A DNA stretch of 64,000 bases, from assembly GCA_028015205.1 (NCBI GenBank), contig CM051518.1:51942372-52006371 (forward strand). The letters are read 5' to 3'. The notes under the pieces were generated by a model. That model had not been told where the DNA came from and did no database searches. It was given only the letters and a program-made list of their open reading frames with translations. Below are positions 12,000 to 23,374 of the stretch, one piece after another. The stretch is from Mytilisepta virgata (taxonomy: Eukaryota; Mollusca; Bivalvia; Mytilida; Mytilidae). A program made the position numbers and the translations under genes. Each line of letters opens with the position of its first letter. The first letter of the stretch is position 1.

Positions 12000-13075
12000 G
12001 TTCGACATTGAACATATGCAAAATATCGATCGACTAGAAGTCTGTACTGTCAGAATCGATAGTGAATCCCACACCCCCTAAAAATTGTTGGGCCACTGAC
12101 CTATAGTCAAAAATATTAAACCTTATTCCCATCCAAAAGTAGTATGGATTCATTCTATAAAGAAATTAATTCAATAAACCTAATGAAAAATGAAAAAAAA
12201 CTTAGTCCACAAGATTTAAACTGACAATTTTTGAAATTTGACCAGAGTGTGCCCCCGGTTTAAAAATCCATATTCTAAACCATTATTATGCAACTAAATA
12301 TAGTGTAGGACAATACTATATATAAGCAAAATGAATAAATTGCAAAATGAAAGAGAAGTTAAGGTCGCAAGCTTAAATTGAAAATTTCAAATTTCGACCC
12401 CTGTGGACCCCAATTTTAGAAAATTAAAATTCTTAAACCTTATGGCACATCTCCATATGATGTTTGACAATACTGTATATAAATAAAATGCATAAATTGA
12501 AAAACAAAAGAGAAGTTTATGTCACAAGCTTAAATTGATAGTTTTTCAAAATTCGACCCCTGTGGGCCCCGATTTTACATTATCAAAATTTTAAAACCTT
12601 ATTGCGCATCTGCATATAGTATATGACAATACCGTATAGAAATAAAATACATAAATTGTAAAATGAAAGAGTTTAGGTCACAAGCTTAAATTGATAGTTT
12701 GTTCTCGAAATTCGAGCCCTGTGGGCCCCAATTTTAGAAAATCAAAATTCTAAAACCTTATTGCGCATCTGCATATGGTGCACGACAATACTGTATAGAA
12801 ATAAAATTAATAAATTGAAAAATAAAAGTTTTGGCACAAGCTTGAATTCCAAATTTTTCGAAGTTCAACCCACGTGAGGCCCTTGTAAAATTAAAATTCT
12901 GAAACCTTATTGCGAATCTACAGGAATAATGGTGGTATGCAACCATTCTATATAGAAATCAAATTCCTAAACCCAAAAGTGAAGGAGGATTTGATGTCAC
13001 AAGAAAGTGTGACGGACGGACGGAAACAATCGCTATATATATCCCTGAACTTTCTTCGAAAGTGCGGGGATAATT
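12000..13075 (-). repeat. 158-bp tandem repeat array (minus copy)
   Basis: About four to five degenerate units of about 157-160 bases, each with 'taaaaccttattgcgcatct', 'gacaatactgtatagaaat', 'gtcacaagcttaaattga' and 'cgacccctgtgggcccc'. Ends with 'gtgacggacggacgg' and 'tttcttcgaaagtgcgggga'. An opposite-strand copy lies at 31,695-32,160. Confidence 0.75.
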
Positions 13076-13144
13076 AAGATTTAAAACATGTTTAAATTTG
13101 AAGTCATTCGTGGCAAAATCAAAAGGATATATGCATTTTTGTAT

Positions 13145-13303
13145 CCCGTCGGCTTTGCATTGTGTTTCGTTTTGTTCTATTTCGTTGCCGTCGCGTTTCG
13201 TTTTGTTCTATTTCGTTGCCGTCACGTTTCGTTTTGTTCTATTTCGTTGCGTTGCGTTTCGTTTCGCTTTTTTTCGTTTCGATTTCGTTTCGCACTTTAG
13301 CAA
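13145..13303 (-). repeat. Minisatellite right arm, inverted relative to the left arm
   Basis: 'gtttcgttttgttctatttc' with 'gttgc' repeated about four to five times is the reverse complement of the 10.7k array in composition and flanks. It is shorter than the left arm and lightly diverged. Confidence 0.8.
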
Positions 13304-13317
13304 TGCCCTTGTTCTAG

Positions 13318-14360
13318 ATCATCGTTTCATCGGTTTCAGCTGTGTTGCCTGTTTGACATGCAAATATTACATGATCCCCTAATAAAGAAAAACCGTATTC
13401 TAGTGGGCTTTATGATTTATGTTCCGAACTTATTTAATTCTTTGAGTGAAGAACATCCAGTACTACTTTCAATTTTATGCTATCTTTGTACATATTTTCA
13501 CATATGTTAGAACGATGTGTAGGCAAACGAAAATAAAAGTATTTATTTAAAAGTAAATCATCGTATACTCATCCGATGTTTGTAAATATATCATCACTGA
13601 AAAAAAGGATACAGTCTTGCAAATTCAATTTGACATGTAATAAAGATTGTGGACATAATGTGAAAAAGCCATAGAATAAACCTATATCAGCTTTCTCCAG
13701 GTAATGTATTAGATTAAAACGTTTCTTTTCCGTTTAACTTTTGGGTAATTATATAATTTAGGCCTTGAGCACAACATCGAAATTATGTGCACATCTTGTG
13801 CATAAAAATTGTTATCATGGAATTTTTTAACTGTTAACTTTGGATTGCATGCTGGTCGCCTCCGTTCAGCAATATCAATATGCTCCTATGAATACTCGCT
13901 GCGCTCCTTATCATCATTTCGGGAAGAAGCCCCTAAAATATCTACAATCTTGACAAGAATCCATCGCTGATGAAAAGTGAGTAACTTTCGATATATACCT
14001 ATAACTAACAAAATGTACACAATATCTTATAATAAGTTAAATGTACATCTATACAAAGTGCCGTGAAATTAAAAATTGAAAACAATGAAAACATTTCTTT
14101 TTATACTATTGTCGTAGTGTACATTTTCGTATATTTTCTTTTTGTAGTGGCCTTTTGCTCTGCTTTTTATGCATTTACTAAATATATCTGCAAGTAAATG
14201 CTTGTGCCTAATAATTTATTTATTTATTGTTTTTATGCTTTTTAGTCTGTAATATTTAATGATATTCAAGTGATTTGGGCTTGCTACATGAGCTTTGACT
14301 CTAGGGGCTCATGAATCAACATCAAATTGCTTTTATATATTTGCATGCTCTTTCATTTTA
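13318..14360. other. Intergenic, no gene seen
   Basis: AT-rich, no supported features. Confidence 0.45.
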
Positions 14361-14399
14361 TTTAATTAGTATTGCATGATGCTGCATGATTTTTTGTTT

Positions 14400-14497
14400 G
14401 TGATAGTCGGTTAAAGAGCTCACCAGAGCTCATGTTTTGTCTGTTATTATGTATATATATGCAGACTCTAAATAAAATTTACTTACTTACTTACTTA
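14400..14497 (+). mobile_element. Possible LINE 3' end with (ACTT)n tail
   Basis: 'gactctaaataaaatttac' runs into (TTAC)n/(ACTT)n. A polyadenylation-like AATAAA followed by a short tandem tail is typical of non-LTR 3' ends. The tail of the 27.5k LINE has the same design with another tail unit. No coding sequence remains. Confidence 0.4.
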
Positions 14498-15898
14498 AAG
14501 GACAAATTTTTCCCACGCTTGGCAGCTTATTTTTAAAGTCTTTCGTTTCGGTAATCTTTTCTTTTGTTCTATTTGTTATTTTGATAATTTGTGCTTATTG
14601 TATGTTCGTGATTAAATGTAATTATATATATCAGTGTTAATCCTAATCCGGATGTTTTTAAAATTTAGATAATAGGAATATGTTATCACATGTATAATTA
14701 TCTAATTGTGAAAATTAAGATTACGTTTATTCAAATTGCCATGGACATTTAGTTTAATCCCCCAAGTTGTATAAAAAGATAGACTGTGTTTTAAGTAGAG
14801 AGAATCGGATACCGATTAGTGAAGTAAACGGACACCGTTTGACGACCGGAATTTTGGATTACCAAATTGTGAATTTAATGGACAGTTTACCATTAGCGAC
14901 AATACTGTATTGTAAAAACTTACTTTATTGTTTTGAATATTTATCATTTTAATATAGAACAATTTAAACTTTCGTTCGACTTCAGTTTTATTTCGCTAGT
15001 TCCCCCGCGTAGTGACGAAGAAAAATCTCACTACGTCACTATTTTAACTTTAGGAGTGTTTTATTTCTACAAATTTCAAGTTTTATTGACCTTTTTGGTC
15101 TCTCACTAACAGTTTTAATGAATATTCGAAACATGATAGTTTTCTCCATGAGTGCTTTCTCTGGGGTTTCCGAAATTTTTCTTCTTTTCACCAATTAGCA
15201 TCCTGCTAAATATCATATTAGTTACATAGACTCAGTAATATTAGACAATGTTAGTCTGTGTCATCGTCCGTTGTTATTACCGTACCCTTTAGCATATAAT
15301 CGTATCTATCTCAACAAAAGTGTAAAGAGGCATTAGAAGGAAGCCAAAGTCCATAAGATGTAGACAAATAATTAAAGTTTAACGCGTGCTTTCATATGAA
15401 AATGAAAACTTGTAAAATCGTCTAGGATTTTTTATCACGTGCTTTTTGTTCACTTTTGAAAGAACTTTGACCCACGTTTGTGGGAAATATTTACAAAACA
15501 TTTACTATTTTCAGGAACCGTAGTATATCCTTAGAATTCAATTTTATATCATTTTAATGCGCTGAATTGTAAGTTTTGAAGAAATAAATATCTCATCGAG
15601 GTCGCTAGAGGTTAAACATGTGAAAATGTGTACAATATTTGTACAAATGGTAAAAGATAGAAGAAAATGCACAAAAATATAAGCAAACCGCGTTAGAATT
15701 AACATTCACTGATGCTTATTTTGATGCTTTATGTGCACTTATTAACAATTCATGTCTCATTAGCAGTATTCAAGGCCGAAAATGTGGAAATCAAAAAGAA
15801 AATACCTATAAAATTTGCATTGGAAGATTCAACAACCATCTAAGGACAGAGCTATAAATCAAGAAGAGTTTTCTTAGTTTTCAGATTTTCCAATCTTA
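14498..15898. other. Intergenic, no gene seen
   Basis: A 61-codon frame at 14,767-14,952 has no recognised domain and no splice context. Nothing else supported. Confidence 0.45.
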
Positions 15899-16050
15899 AA
15901 CTAAAATATCGAGTACTAGTATATGTTTTATGGGCAACACCAAATACCCTCTGGACATGATTTGGGCTTAAGTGCCGAGGGTATTTCAGTCCAACTCAGG
16001 TCGCGAGGGTATTTTGGTGTTGCCCAAAAAGTATACTCGATATTTTAGTT
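15899..16050. repeat. 152-bp MITE-like palindrome
   Basis: The left arm 'aactaaaatatcgagtac' ... 'gggcaacaccaaataccctc' is matched inverted by 'gagggtattttggtgttgcc' ... 'actcgatattttagtt'. Arms are about 55 bases around a centre of about 50 bases. Confidence 0.8.
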
Positions 16051-17840
16051 ATAAAATTTGAAAAAAAACCATTTTATAATACAAATTTTGGTGCACTACA
16101 TAGCAATGTCTCATCAGCAAAGCTCAAGGTCGAAATGTTAATAATAATACTAGTCTTCATATGCTTTTTTCTGAATGACACAAAACATCGTCAGAATCTT
16201 GGTATTTTAAGCTTAGTAATATGACACATTAGGTCAAAGATAAAATTTCATCAATACGAAAATTTCACCGTAAACTGATTGATCATTAAACTCTATCAAT
16301 ATCACGAATGCAATTGAACTTTTTTCCGTCGTCGTAACACATCATCTACCTCCACTTTCCAGTTGTTCTGGGTGTTTGCTTGTCTCCCGATCTAGCCAGT
16401 TTTTTTCTCTGATTATGACATTTCCCTTGAGTTCCATGTTTTGTTATGAAACTTTATTTGCGACTACTAACGTTGACTGTTGGACTTATATGAACTGGTT
16501 ACCGGTCCAGGGCCGCGTTTTAAAACATTCGTACCACTACGATTATTCGAAAGTGTAATCTGATTCCCGGTCCTCAATGTATCTGCTCTGAACCAGTCTC
16601 GATCGTACTCGTACTAATGAAACTGGAACTAGGCGGCGGAGCACCTTGATTCACTCCTGGTTCTTTATAAGAGTTCATGTGTTTTCAGTTCTCACTGTTT
16701 TAGTTTTCCCTGGTTGGACTGTCTCTCTGAATAATATGCACGTCTTTTGGATTATTACTTAGATGTTTTTTGCTTCATATATTGTTTCATAACATTCAAT
16801 GTAAGTCACTCTTTGCAACAAACTTTCTTTTCTATAGTTTGGAAGAAATGAATTTAACGTACTACAATATTAAATAATTATCTTGTTTGAGTTAGTGTTT
16901 ACTGCCATCATCTTTGCTAGAAATTGTTCTTCGTCAAATGAACTGAACTTCAGTTAACCTTTTAGTTACGGTTGACACTGTTACAGATCATAGTTTTGTC
17001 AACCTTATTGTTATTGTTTCCAGGGACAAATTGTGTAGACATGGCAGTTATACATGATTACTTTATATATATAAATAAACATATGAAAGTACATACACTA
17101 TAGCTTTCAATTTTTATGCCAGGTTTTGTATCTATTTCAATATATTCTGGCATTAGCAATTAACGAGATTGGCCATGAAATTATTCTGTCAGACACAATA
17201 CGTAGCCAAACAAGAGCAACACGTTTCTAAAGTTTCTTAAAAACGTGAGACGAAGTGTGAGATTTTTTATTCATAAAGGACTAAGTATATATTGCATATG
17301 TTGTGTAACGTTAGTTAATTCATAAATCCATTCTGTGAACCACATAAACAAGCGTTCCAATTAACTATTTTTCTGTGCTATCTGTTGTAGTCTATTACTT
17401 GAAAATATGAAAATATGATGATCTCGACTCTGTTATTAAATGTTCGGCTTTTCAAGTCCGTCTCAGTTTGAAGTAAACATAGATAAAGTTCTTTTTCAGA
17501 GATTCCAATTAATCAAAAATGTTCTATGAACTTTGTATGGTCAAGGTTGTAATTTCCATAGCATTGTCATAAGTTATAGTAATAGGGGTTATCTGTCAAA
17601 CGTTCCGAATTAAGTTAGTCATTCATTTCAATCCGAGATTTATTTATTCCTTCAAGATGTCAAGAGATTTTCAGAATCCTGTCGTTAGCGTTGTTGCTTT
17701 TGACTGGCTATAAGATGTATATTTAAATGCACTTTTAGTGCCAAATGTTTTTTTTCTGTTAAGTATTTTTGTTTATATTTTTTTTTATCTACAATAATAA
17801 TTTCTCAAGTTATCGCCATGTGTAAAAAGAAAATATTGGA
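16051..17840. other. Intergenic, no gene seen
   Basis: No coding, RNA or repeat evidence that I trust. Confidence 0.45.
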
Positions 17841-17849
17841 CTTTTTTAT

Positions 17850-18520
17850 GTTACCTTTTGTCCGGTGTTCTGTCTGTTGGGTGGTGATGATTGACTGGTA
17901 TGTCATTGTCGACTTTTCCTGTTATCCATTTTGTTGCCTATTTAGACTAGATATCTTCAATTAGATGTCGCGTCCTTCCGGAACTGACACCTCACCGGAC
18001 TTGACACTTCAATGGATTTTACTCACTGGCAATGTGACGTTGTCGTTAACAGAGCACCTGATGTCACTCCAGTTTTTTAGCGCGAGTTGACATTGCTGGT
18101 ATTTTAGTTTCTATATTGTCTTCTTTTATTTTTGCTTAATTTATTATATGTTTGTTTATCATTTTAGTTATGCATGTATCCTTGTCGTATTTTTTTGTTA
18201 TGTTCCATTCTCATATTTGTCTTTTACTTTGGATTTCTTATTAAAGGATTGTTCAACTGTTTTGTCGCTTCGGTATTCTTTTGCCGATATTTACCCATCT
18301 TAAATTTTGTGAGAACTAAGGAGCATCTTTCACGTGCATATAGCTCTGTCTTAAGATGGTTTTGACTTTACCGTTTTGGTCATTTTGGCATTTTGCTCTC
18401 CAACGTTTTGTTTTCAACATTTTTTAACTTGAGCACAACTGATGAGTCGTAAATCAACAAAATGTGAATATCTGATGCATCAAAATTGGTATCAAATTTT
18501 TACTAAATCCTAATGTCTTA
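17850..18520 (+). mobile_element. Family R retroelement 3' tail, best uninterrupted copy
   Basis: The full order of blocks is present: 'tgactggtatgtcattgtcg', 'ggaactgacacctcaccgg', 'attttactcactggcaatgt', 'gtcgttaacagagcacctga', 'ttttagtttctatattgtct', 'gttatgttccattctcat', 'gttttgtcgcttcggtattc', 'ttaagatggttttgacttta', and 'gagcacaactgatgagtcg'. Other copies are interrupted or truncated relative to this one. No coding sequence is retained. Confidence 0.65.
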
Positions 18521-18774
18521 AATTTTCATCGCTTTTCAAATGTTTACTTTCCATTGTTTGACTAGATTCCAGGGGTAACTTGAAATTTGAACTCTAATGA
18601 CGCAGATTACGTATAAATTTATCAAACATTATATGAAATGAGATGAAACCTAACTCGTGACAGAATTAGATGACAGAAGCCATAGTTTCAAGCTGTTTAT
18701 TTAACAGCTGAAAGCCTCACATTTACTTTTGTGATAAAGTATCAATTATATAGCAGCCCTTACAGAAGGACCAT

Positions 18775-18898
18775 TTGTTTTTATATACATGTAGTTCCTG
18801 ATACAGCATAAAAACGTCTTCTTTTAATCAAGCCTATTGTTTTTATATACATGTAGTCCCTGATACAGCAAAAAAACGTCTTCTTTTAATCAAACCTA
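18775..18898 (+). repeat. 62-bp tandem duplication
   Basis: 'ttatatacatgtag' and 'cctgatacagca' with 'aacgtcttcttttaatcaa' occur twice, at 18,781 and 18,843, with few differences. Confidence 0.85.
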
Positions 18899-19131
18899 TT
18901 GGAGGCAAACCAATGTTTTATCAAGAAATGTTTTTTCGGGATTGAGCTTTGACAGTGTGAAAAAAAACAGGTACCTGAATCAACACCTGATGGAAAGGTG
19001 AAAAATAATAAGAAAATTATTGCTTTCATGCATTATAGTTTTGTTATTTCGTCGTTTTGCCTGTATCTAAATTAAATGTGCATTTCGACGAATGAAATCT
19101 CCGTGTAATGAAATTACTTCAACAAGGGTTT

Positions 19132-19314
19132 CAGTACTACAACTTACTTACAATAGTTAGAAATTTGGTGTCAGTAAAGACACAAGTAGTACCAGTGAGG
19201 TCGACGATAGATGTACATCTTGATCTTTCGGAGAGGTTTGACATTGTTGAAGAACTTACGATTTCAAAAAGCAATAATTTTGTCTCCTTTGGTATTTACA
19301 CTGTTAATTTATCG
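19132..19314 (+). pseudogene. Possible cys-loop (nicotinic receptor-like) ligand-binding-domain exon fragment
   Basis: An open frame following a usable acceptor ('aagggtttcag') reads Y-Y-N-L-L ... VVPVRSTIDVHLDLSERFDI ... VSFGIYTVNLS. The order 'V-P-V, TIDVHLDL, FDIVEE, then GIYTVNLS' resembles the start of molluscan nicotinic receptor-like extracellular domains, where a proline-valine, a beta strand, a D/E-E motif and a W-containing strand follow one another. The frame stops one codon before the expected Trp-Asp. No neighbouring exon was found, so this may be a pseudogene piece or a chance match. Confidence 0.3.
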
Positions 19315-19320
19315 TGAAAT

Positions 19321-19790
19321 ATTTGCTAGATTTCTTTACTTCTGGTCGGTAAGAAAACTGTTAATGTATGCTTTTCATACATAGGTCAGTAGGTATTTAG
19401 AATTGGTACTGTGTAGCATTTGTATACTTATTAAACAATTGCTTGAATAGTCTATATAAATTGCAGTTGTAGTGTAAATATATTTGTGATTTATGGGTAA
19501 TTGTATAATATAATTTATGTTTTTGCCAGATTTAACCCTGAATAATTCCAATGTTTCTTGTGTCGTCGACTTTGATCGGTAAACGGTCATATAAATGTTA
19601 CAATGAAAATGTGTATACATTAATAACCTGCATTCGTGACATCAGTATGTAAACTCATTCTCTAAAACGAATTTTTTAAGTTTGTGATTGAGTCTGTCGA
19701 GTTTACATATCAATAAACGCCTTCAAAATAACCTTATTCACTATAGTATATATGTACTACTTCAGAATTATGAATCTTCTTTTGTTTGTA
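19321..19790. other. Intergenic, no gene seen
   Basis: No supported feature. Confidence 0.4.
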
Positions 19791-19794
19791 TTTC

Positions 19795-20265
19795 AAGCTG
19801 CTTAAATATTCCCTGATTCCAATTTTGATGCATAAGTTGTGCACGTTTTGTTGATTCGATTTATGACTCATCAGTTGTGCTCATGGCTTAAAATGATGAT
19901 AGCATAAAAAAATAATCCACAACACGAAAGAGAAATTTAAATGCCAAAATGACCAAAAATGTAAAGCCAAAACCATCTACGGAGAGAGCTTTACAAGAAT
20001 AAGATATCAAACAGTTTTCATCAAATTTAACAGCTTTGTAATAGTAAATTTTAAGTATCAATGTTGCGTTACTATCAAAAACTAGCCGATGACCTAGTGG
20101 TATCCTTAGTCTTGTAATCCATCAACCAGGTATCGACTCATTGGTAAACAATATTCCTGAGACCAATAAGAAGCACAAGATGCCGACATTTCGTCGGTTG
20201 ACGACTCATCTGCTGTACTTAAAGCTTAAATTGTTGACTTCCAAATGACCAAAAATGTAAAGCCA
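19795..20265 (-). mobile_element. Family R distal tail, minus copy, apparently with a second partial copy
   Basis: On the minus strand the blocks 'gagcacaactgatgagtc' and 'ccgtagatggttttggcttt' match the distal part of the 17.9k copy. 'gtacagcagatgagtcgtca' with 'gatatggttttggctttaca' near 20,200-20,270 looks like a second diverged copy. Between them 'gccgatgacctagtggta' and 'ccaggtatcgactc' faintly recall a tRNA-derived head, but the box matches are poor. Confidence 0.45.
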
Positions 20266-20269
20266 AAAC

Positions 20270-21788
20270 CATATCAGGACAGTAACTGAAATGTCACGCT
20301 TGTAAAAAAAAATTGCAATATGTAGATCAAACAACTAAGCAAAGTGAAAAATATATGATACATGTATGTGCGTCATGATAAACAAAGAACAAAAATAAGT
20401 TACACAGTTAGTATTAGATATAAATAATTATGTTTTCATCCTTATTCGTATGGGTAAATAAAAACATGTTTTCGTTTTATCCGTACACCTTATTGAAAAT
20501 ACTTTCAAAATGGCATTTGTGTGTTTATCCTACGTACTTATACATACTTTGTTCCGAAATAAAATTGAACCACTATACAATGTGTCAATAAACTTTTGGA
20601 GTTGAGGCTTCCAAAAAAAAAAACTTTAATAAAACCACAAGTATGTGATGCAAAGGTCTGTAAATTATCTTGTTGACTTTCATCGGGTTATTTTAATTAT
20701 AAAACGAGGCTAACAGAATCCAATTTCAATAACAATATCACAGATAGAATTCAACAGTTATTTTTGTCTTTAGTGTATGCTATGTCCATATGGCAAAAGT
20801 AATTTCCGGTGGGAGATTTCACTTATTAGCAGTACAATGAGACATAATTATGATGAAAGAATTCCGACTGCTCGTTTCATTAATATGTAGTAACGTATTA
20901 GTCTCAAAATGCAACATCTGACAAAATTAATTCAAAATCTTACAAAGACATTCTATGACCAATACCAATCATGTTTGTAAAATAGAAGTCGCAAGCTCAA
21001 CCAGACAAATTTCATGATCAGTTTGACGGAACCCCCTTTTCAAAAATTTCATTAGTATTGCTACACAGCCAATTGACTTTACAGATTACTTTCTCGAGAC
21101 ACAAACGAATATATATTACAACATTAAGATATTTTATTTCACGAACAGTTTGACCTAATATAAATGCATTGAACCCGTTTCAAGCTGCTTTACAGTGAAT
21201 TTTAGTGGAGGAGATCATTAATAAAAAACAAGAAACCTTAAAAAAACTTTTTAGATTTAACTGAAAATAGAACAACAGTACGTAAGGGGTTTATTGATCT
21301 CTCGAATGAACACAGATTTTATGGTGGGTTTAATAGCGATCAACCTACTGGGATGAATTCAGATACGAGCAAATTATTGGTCAATTTCCAAGATAGGGGG
21401 CCTGAAGTTCATTATTGCAATGAAATACCAGCATATAGTTAAACCAACAGCTAAGTAAAGATTCTGAAGGATTCTAAATAGATTCTTCTCCATTTGAAAA
21501 TGTACACAGTTCCTAGACGTCTTTATATCTTCAAGTGTACAAATTGACTATACTAACGTACTTTATTACATGACCATATTTTCTCTATTCTCTGATTGGC
21601 TGAGAAATGTCTAAAATGTCTTGAGCAGTGATGATAGTAACTGAGAAGTATCTAAATTTAGTGCAAGAATTCCGCTTGCACGGGTATAGGATTAAAATAG
21701 ATCCTGACCGGTCTAGCGGAATATGATAGTGACCGATTTGTTCTTAAAATAGAAGTGAAAGGACAGTTTTCCCATTCATGTAATAAAA
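20270..21788. other. Intergenic, no gene seen
   Basis: AT-rich, no supported feature. Confidence 0.4.
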
Positions 21789-21923
21789 CAATTACTGACT
21801 ATGTAATAGTTCGCTATTGGGATTAATGTGCCCTTTATAATGTATATTCACCTCGCCTAAAGGCTCGATGAATATTGCATTTTCTCGGGTTGATAAATCC
21901 CGATATTTCAAAGTCAGTAATTG
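21789..21923. repeat. Degenerate palindrome
   Basis: 'caattactgac' (21,789-21,799) is inverted as 'gtcagtaattg' (21,913-21,923). The centre 'attcacctcgcc taaa ggctcgatgaat' also folds back. Likely an old MITE. Confidence 0.5.
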
Positions 21924-22299
21924 TATAATGTCTACTAACATACAACATAAGCATACTTTTGGCATTGATGATTATAAGTCAGTAATTCCTATTAGCAAAA
22001 CACTATATAACAGCAGAGACACAAATAAACTGCTGCATGTAAGACGTAAGTTTTCAAAAAACACCCGTACTTTGGGATTTTAACTACCCTTCCAAGATAG
22101 TGTCGGGGTATTTAATGATTTCCAGGTCTTCCTATATAACCATAGTTTTCGGCTCAATCACTTTTTTTTCAAATAAGTAATCATTTTATGAAATCTGCCA
22201 GAAAACGCCAACTTATCTCTTTATCTGCGCTTCTAATCAGCGTCCCTACTCACACATGATCAACTGTCCTTGTGTGGCATTGGACACGCGGTGCATATA

Positions 22300-22410
22300 T
22301 CGATTTTATTTTCTGTAGAAATAATCAATAACCAACAAAATGGATAACAGGAAAGATCAGCAATAACATACCAATCAACCAAATTAACCGTACTGACAGA
22401 ACGCTGGACA
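22300..22410 (-). mobile_element. Family R-related fragment, minus
   Basis: On the minus strand 'gttctgtcagtacgg', 'gattggtatgttattg' and 'tcctgttatccattttgttg' match the first block of the 17.86k copy. It stops just before the poly-T/poly-G tract. Confidence 0.5.
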
Positions 22411-22439
22411 GAAATAAACAAAAGAGCAATGTTTGTTTG

Positions 22440-22474
22440 GTTTTTTTTCTTTTTTTTGGGGGGGGGGGGGGGGT
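22440..22474 (+). repeat. Second poly-T to poly-G junction
   Basis: About 17 T (one C) followed directly by about 17 G, matching the design at 1,548-1,593. Confidence 0.85.
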
Positions 22475-23139
22475 TACATGTACGTCGCTTTGAACTTAGT
22501 CGGTCATATCGCGGCAGCCATTTTCTGGGGGATAAAAAAAGAGCCAATTACCATCGTGAGGAAAATTGGTACTGTTTGTAAAAGTTTCAGCGTTCAGAGT
22601 CTTACGCAGCTTGTCACTAGTTGGATACAACTAACAATCGCATGTTACCATTCTTGTGAACATTAGTACTTAGACCAATCGACCACTACGGCCCCAATTT
22701 ATCACTGTAATTGAAACTAGACCTTACCGACATTTGCAGCCACATTGATATATATAAAAATAAAAGTATTAAATCATGATCTTAATCACTTCATAAGTTC
22801 CCAATTCGTTAAAATTAAACTCTGGTAAATAGGTATAGCCGGGTGTAAATATAGATCATGGTGTCGTCATGTGTGGGTCAAAATTTATACACTGGATTAC
22901 AACCAATCAAATCTACTGGAACATATTACGTCGAAAATATTTTGAACATTTATATGATGTAGTCGCTGTATAACAACATAATTATATTGAAAACAGTGAC
23001 TTTATTGGAACATTTAGGACAGATGGTATATTAAGCGCAAGGGATTATAAGACACAAAGCAGTGTTGGAACCTTCATGTTATCATATGTAAACACAAAAA
23101 TGACACACAGAGTTCATAAGAAATAAAATATTTAAATCA
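22475..23139. other. Intergenic, no gene seen
   Basis: Contains 'gcggcagccattttctgg' near 22,511, a YY1-like site, but no gene. Confidence 0.4.
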
Positions 23140-23142
23140 TTA

Positions 23143-23371
23143 GGGACGAGATCAAAAGTTCAATGTCGGATAAAAAACTTAATTCAAATAGTTTGGGGGT
23201 GGGGGGGTAAAAATCACTGCAAGTTTTGTTATCCGACATCGATTTTTGAATATGCCCGTATTGGTCAATCAATTTTTCCCAAATTAAGTTAAGAGGGGGG
23301 GTGGGGGGGGTCAGTGAAAAAACTATGTGAATTAAGTTTTTTATCCGACATTGAACTTTTGATCTCGTCCC
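23143..23371. mobile_element. MITE with TTA target duplication (PIF/Harbinger-like)
   Basis: The inverted arms are about 52 bases and nearly identical: 'gggacgagatcaaaagttca' ... at the left end and its complement ending 'tgaacttttgatctcgtccc' at the right. The flanks are 'tta' (23,140-23,142) and 'tta' (23,372-23,374), a 3-bp TTA duplication as known for PIF/Harbinger elements. The 229-bp element has two G-rich blocks ('gggggtggggggg' and 'gggggggtgggggggg') in its interior, both on the plus strand. No coding capacity. Confidence 0.8.
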
Positions 23372-23374
23372 TTA

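Larger units (their letters stand above)
10642..13308. mobile_element. Mutator-like/foldback DNA element with minisatellite inverted arms
   Basis: The ends are inverted: 'ggcattgctaaagtgcga' then 'aacgaaatc' on the left; 'gatttcgtttcgcacttta' then 'gcaatgcc' on the right. Each end abuts the same 9-mer 'ttgttctag' (10,633-10,641 and 13,309-13,317), a 9-bp target duplication as known for Mutator-like elements. Both arms continue into the same pentamer-based minisatellite in opposite orientation. The interior holds a GCTCACCTG-family repeat and a 158-bp tandem array, with no transposase, so it is non-autonomous. Boundaries rest on the duplication and inverted ends; the superfamily is inferred. 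Confidence 0.7.

Noticed and set aside
20085..20165. Possible tRNA gene or tRNA-derived SINE head ('gatgacctagtggta', 'ggtatcgactc')
   Set aside because: A-box and B-box matches are poor and no cloverleaf could be drawn.
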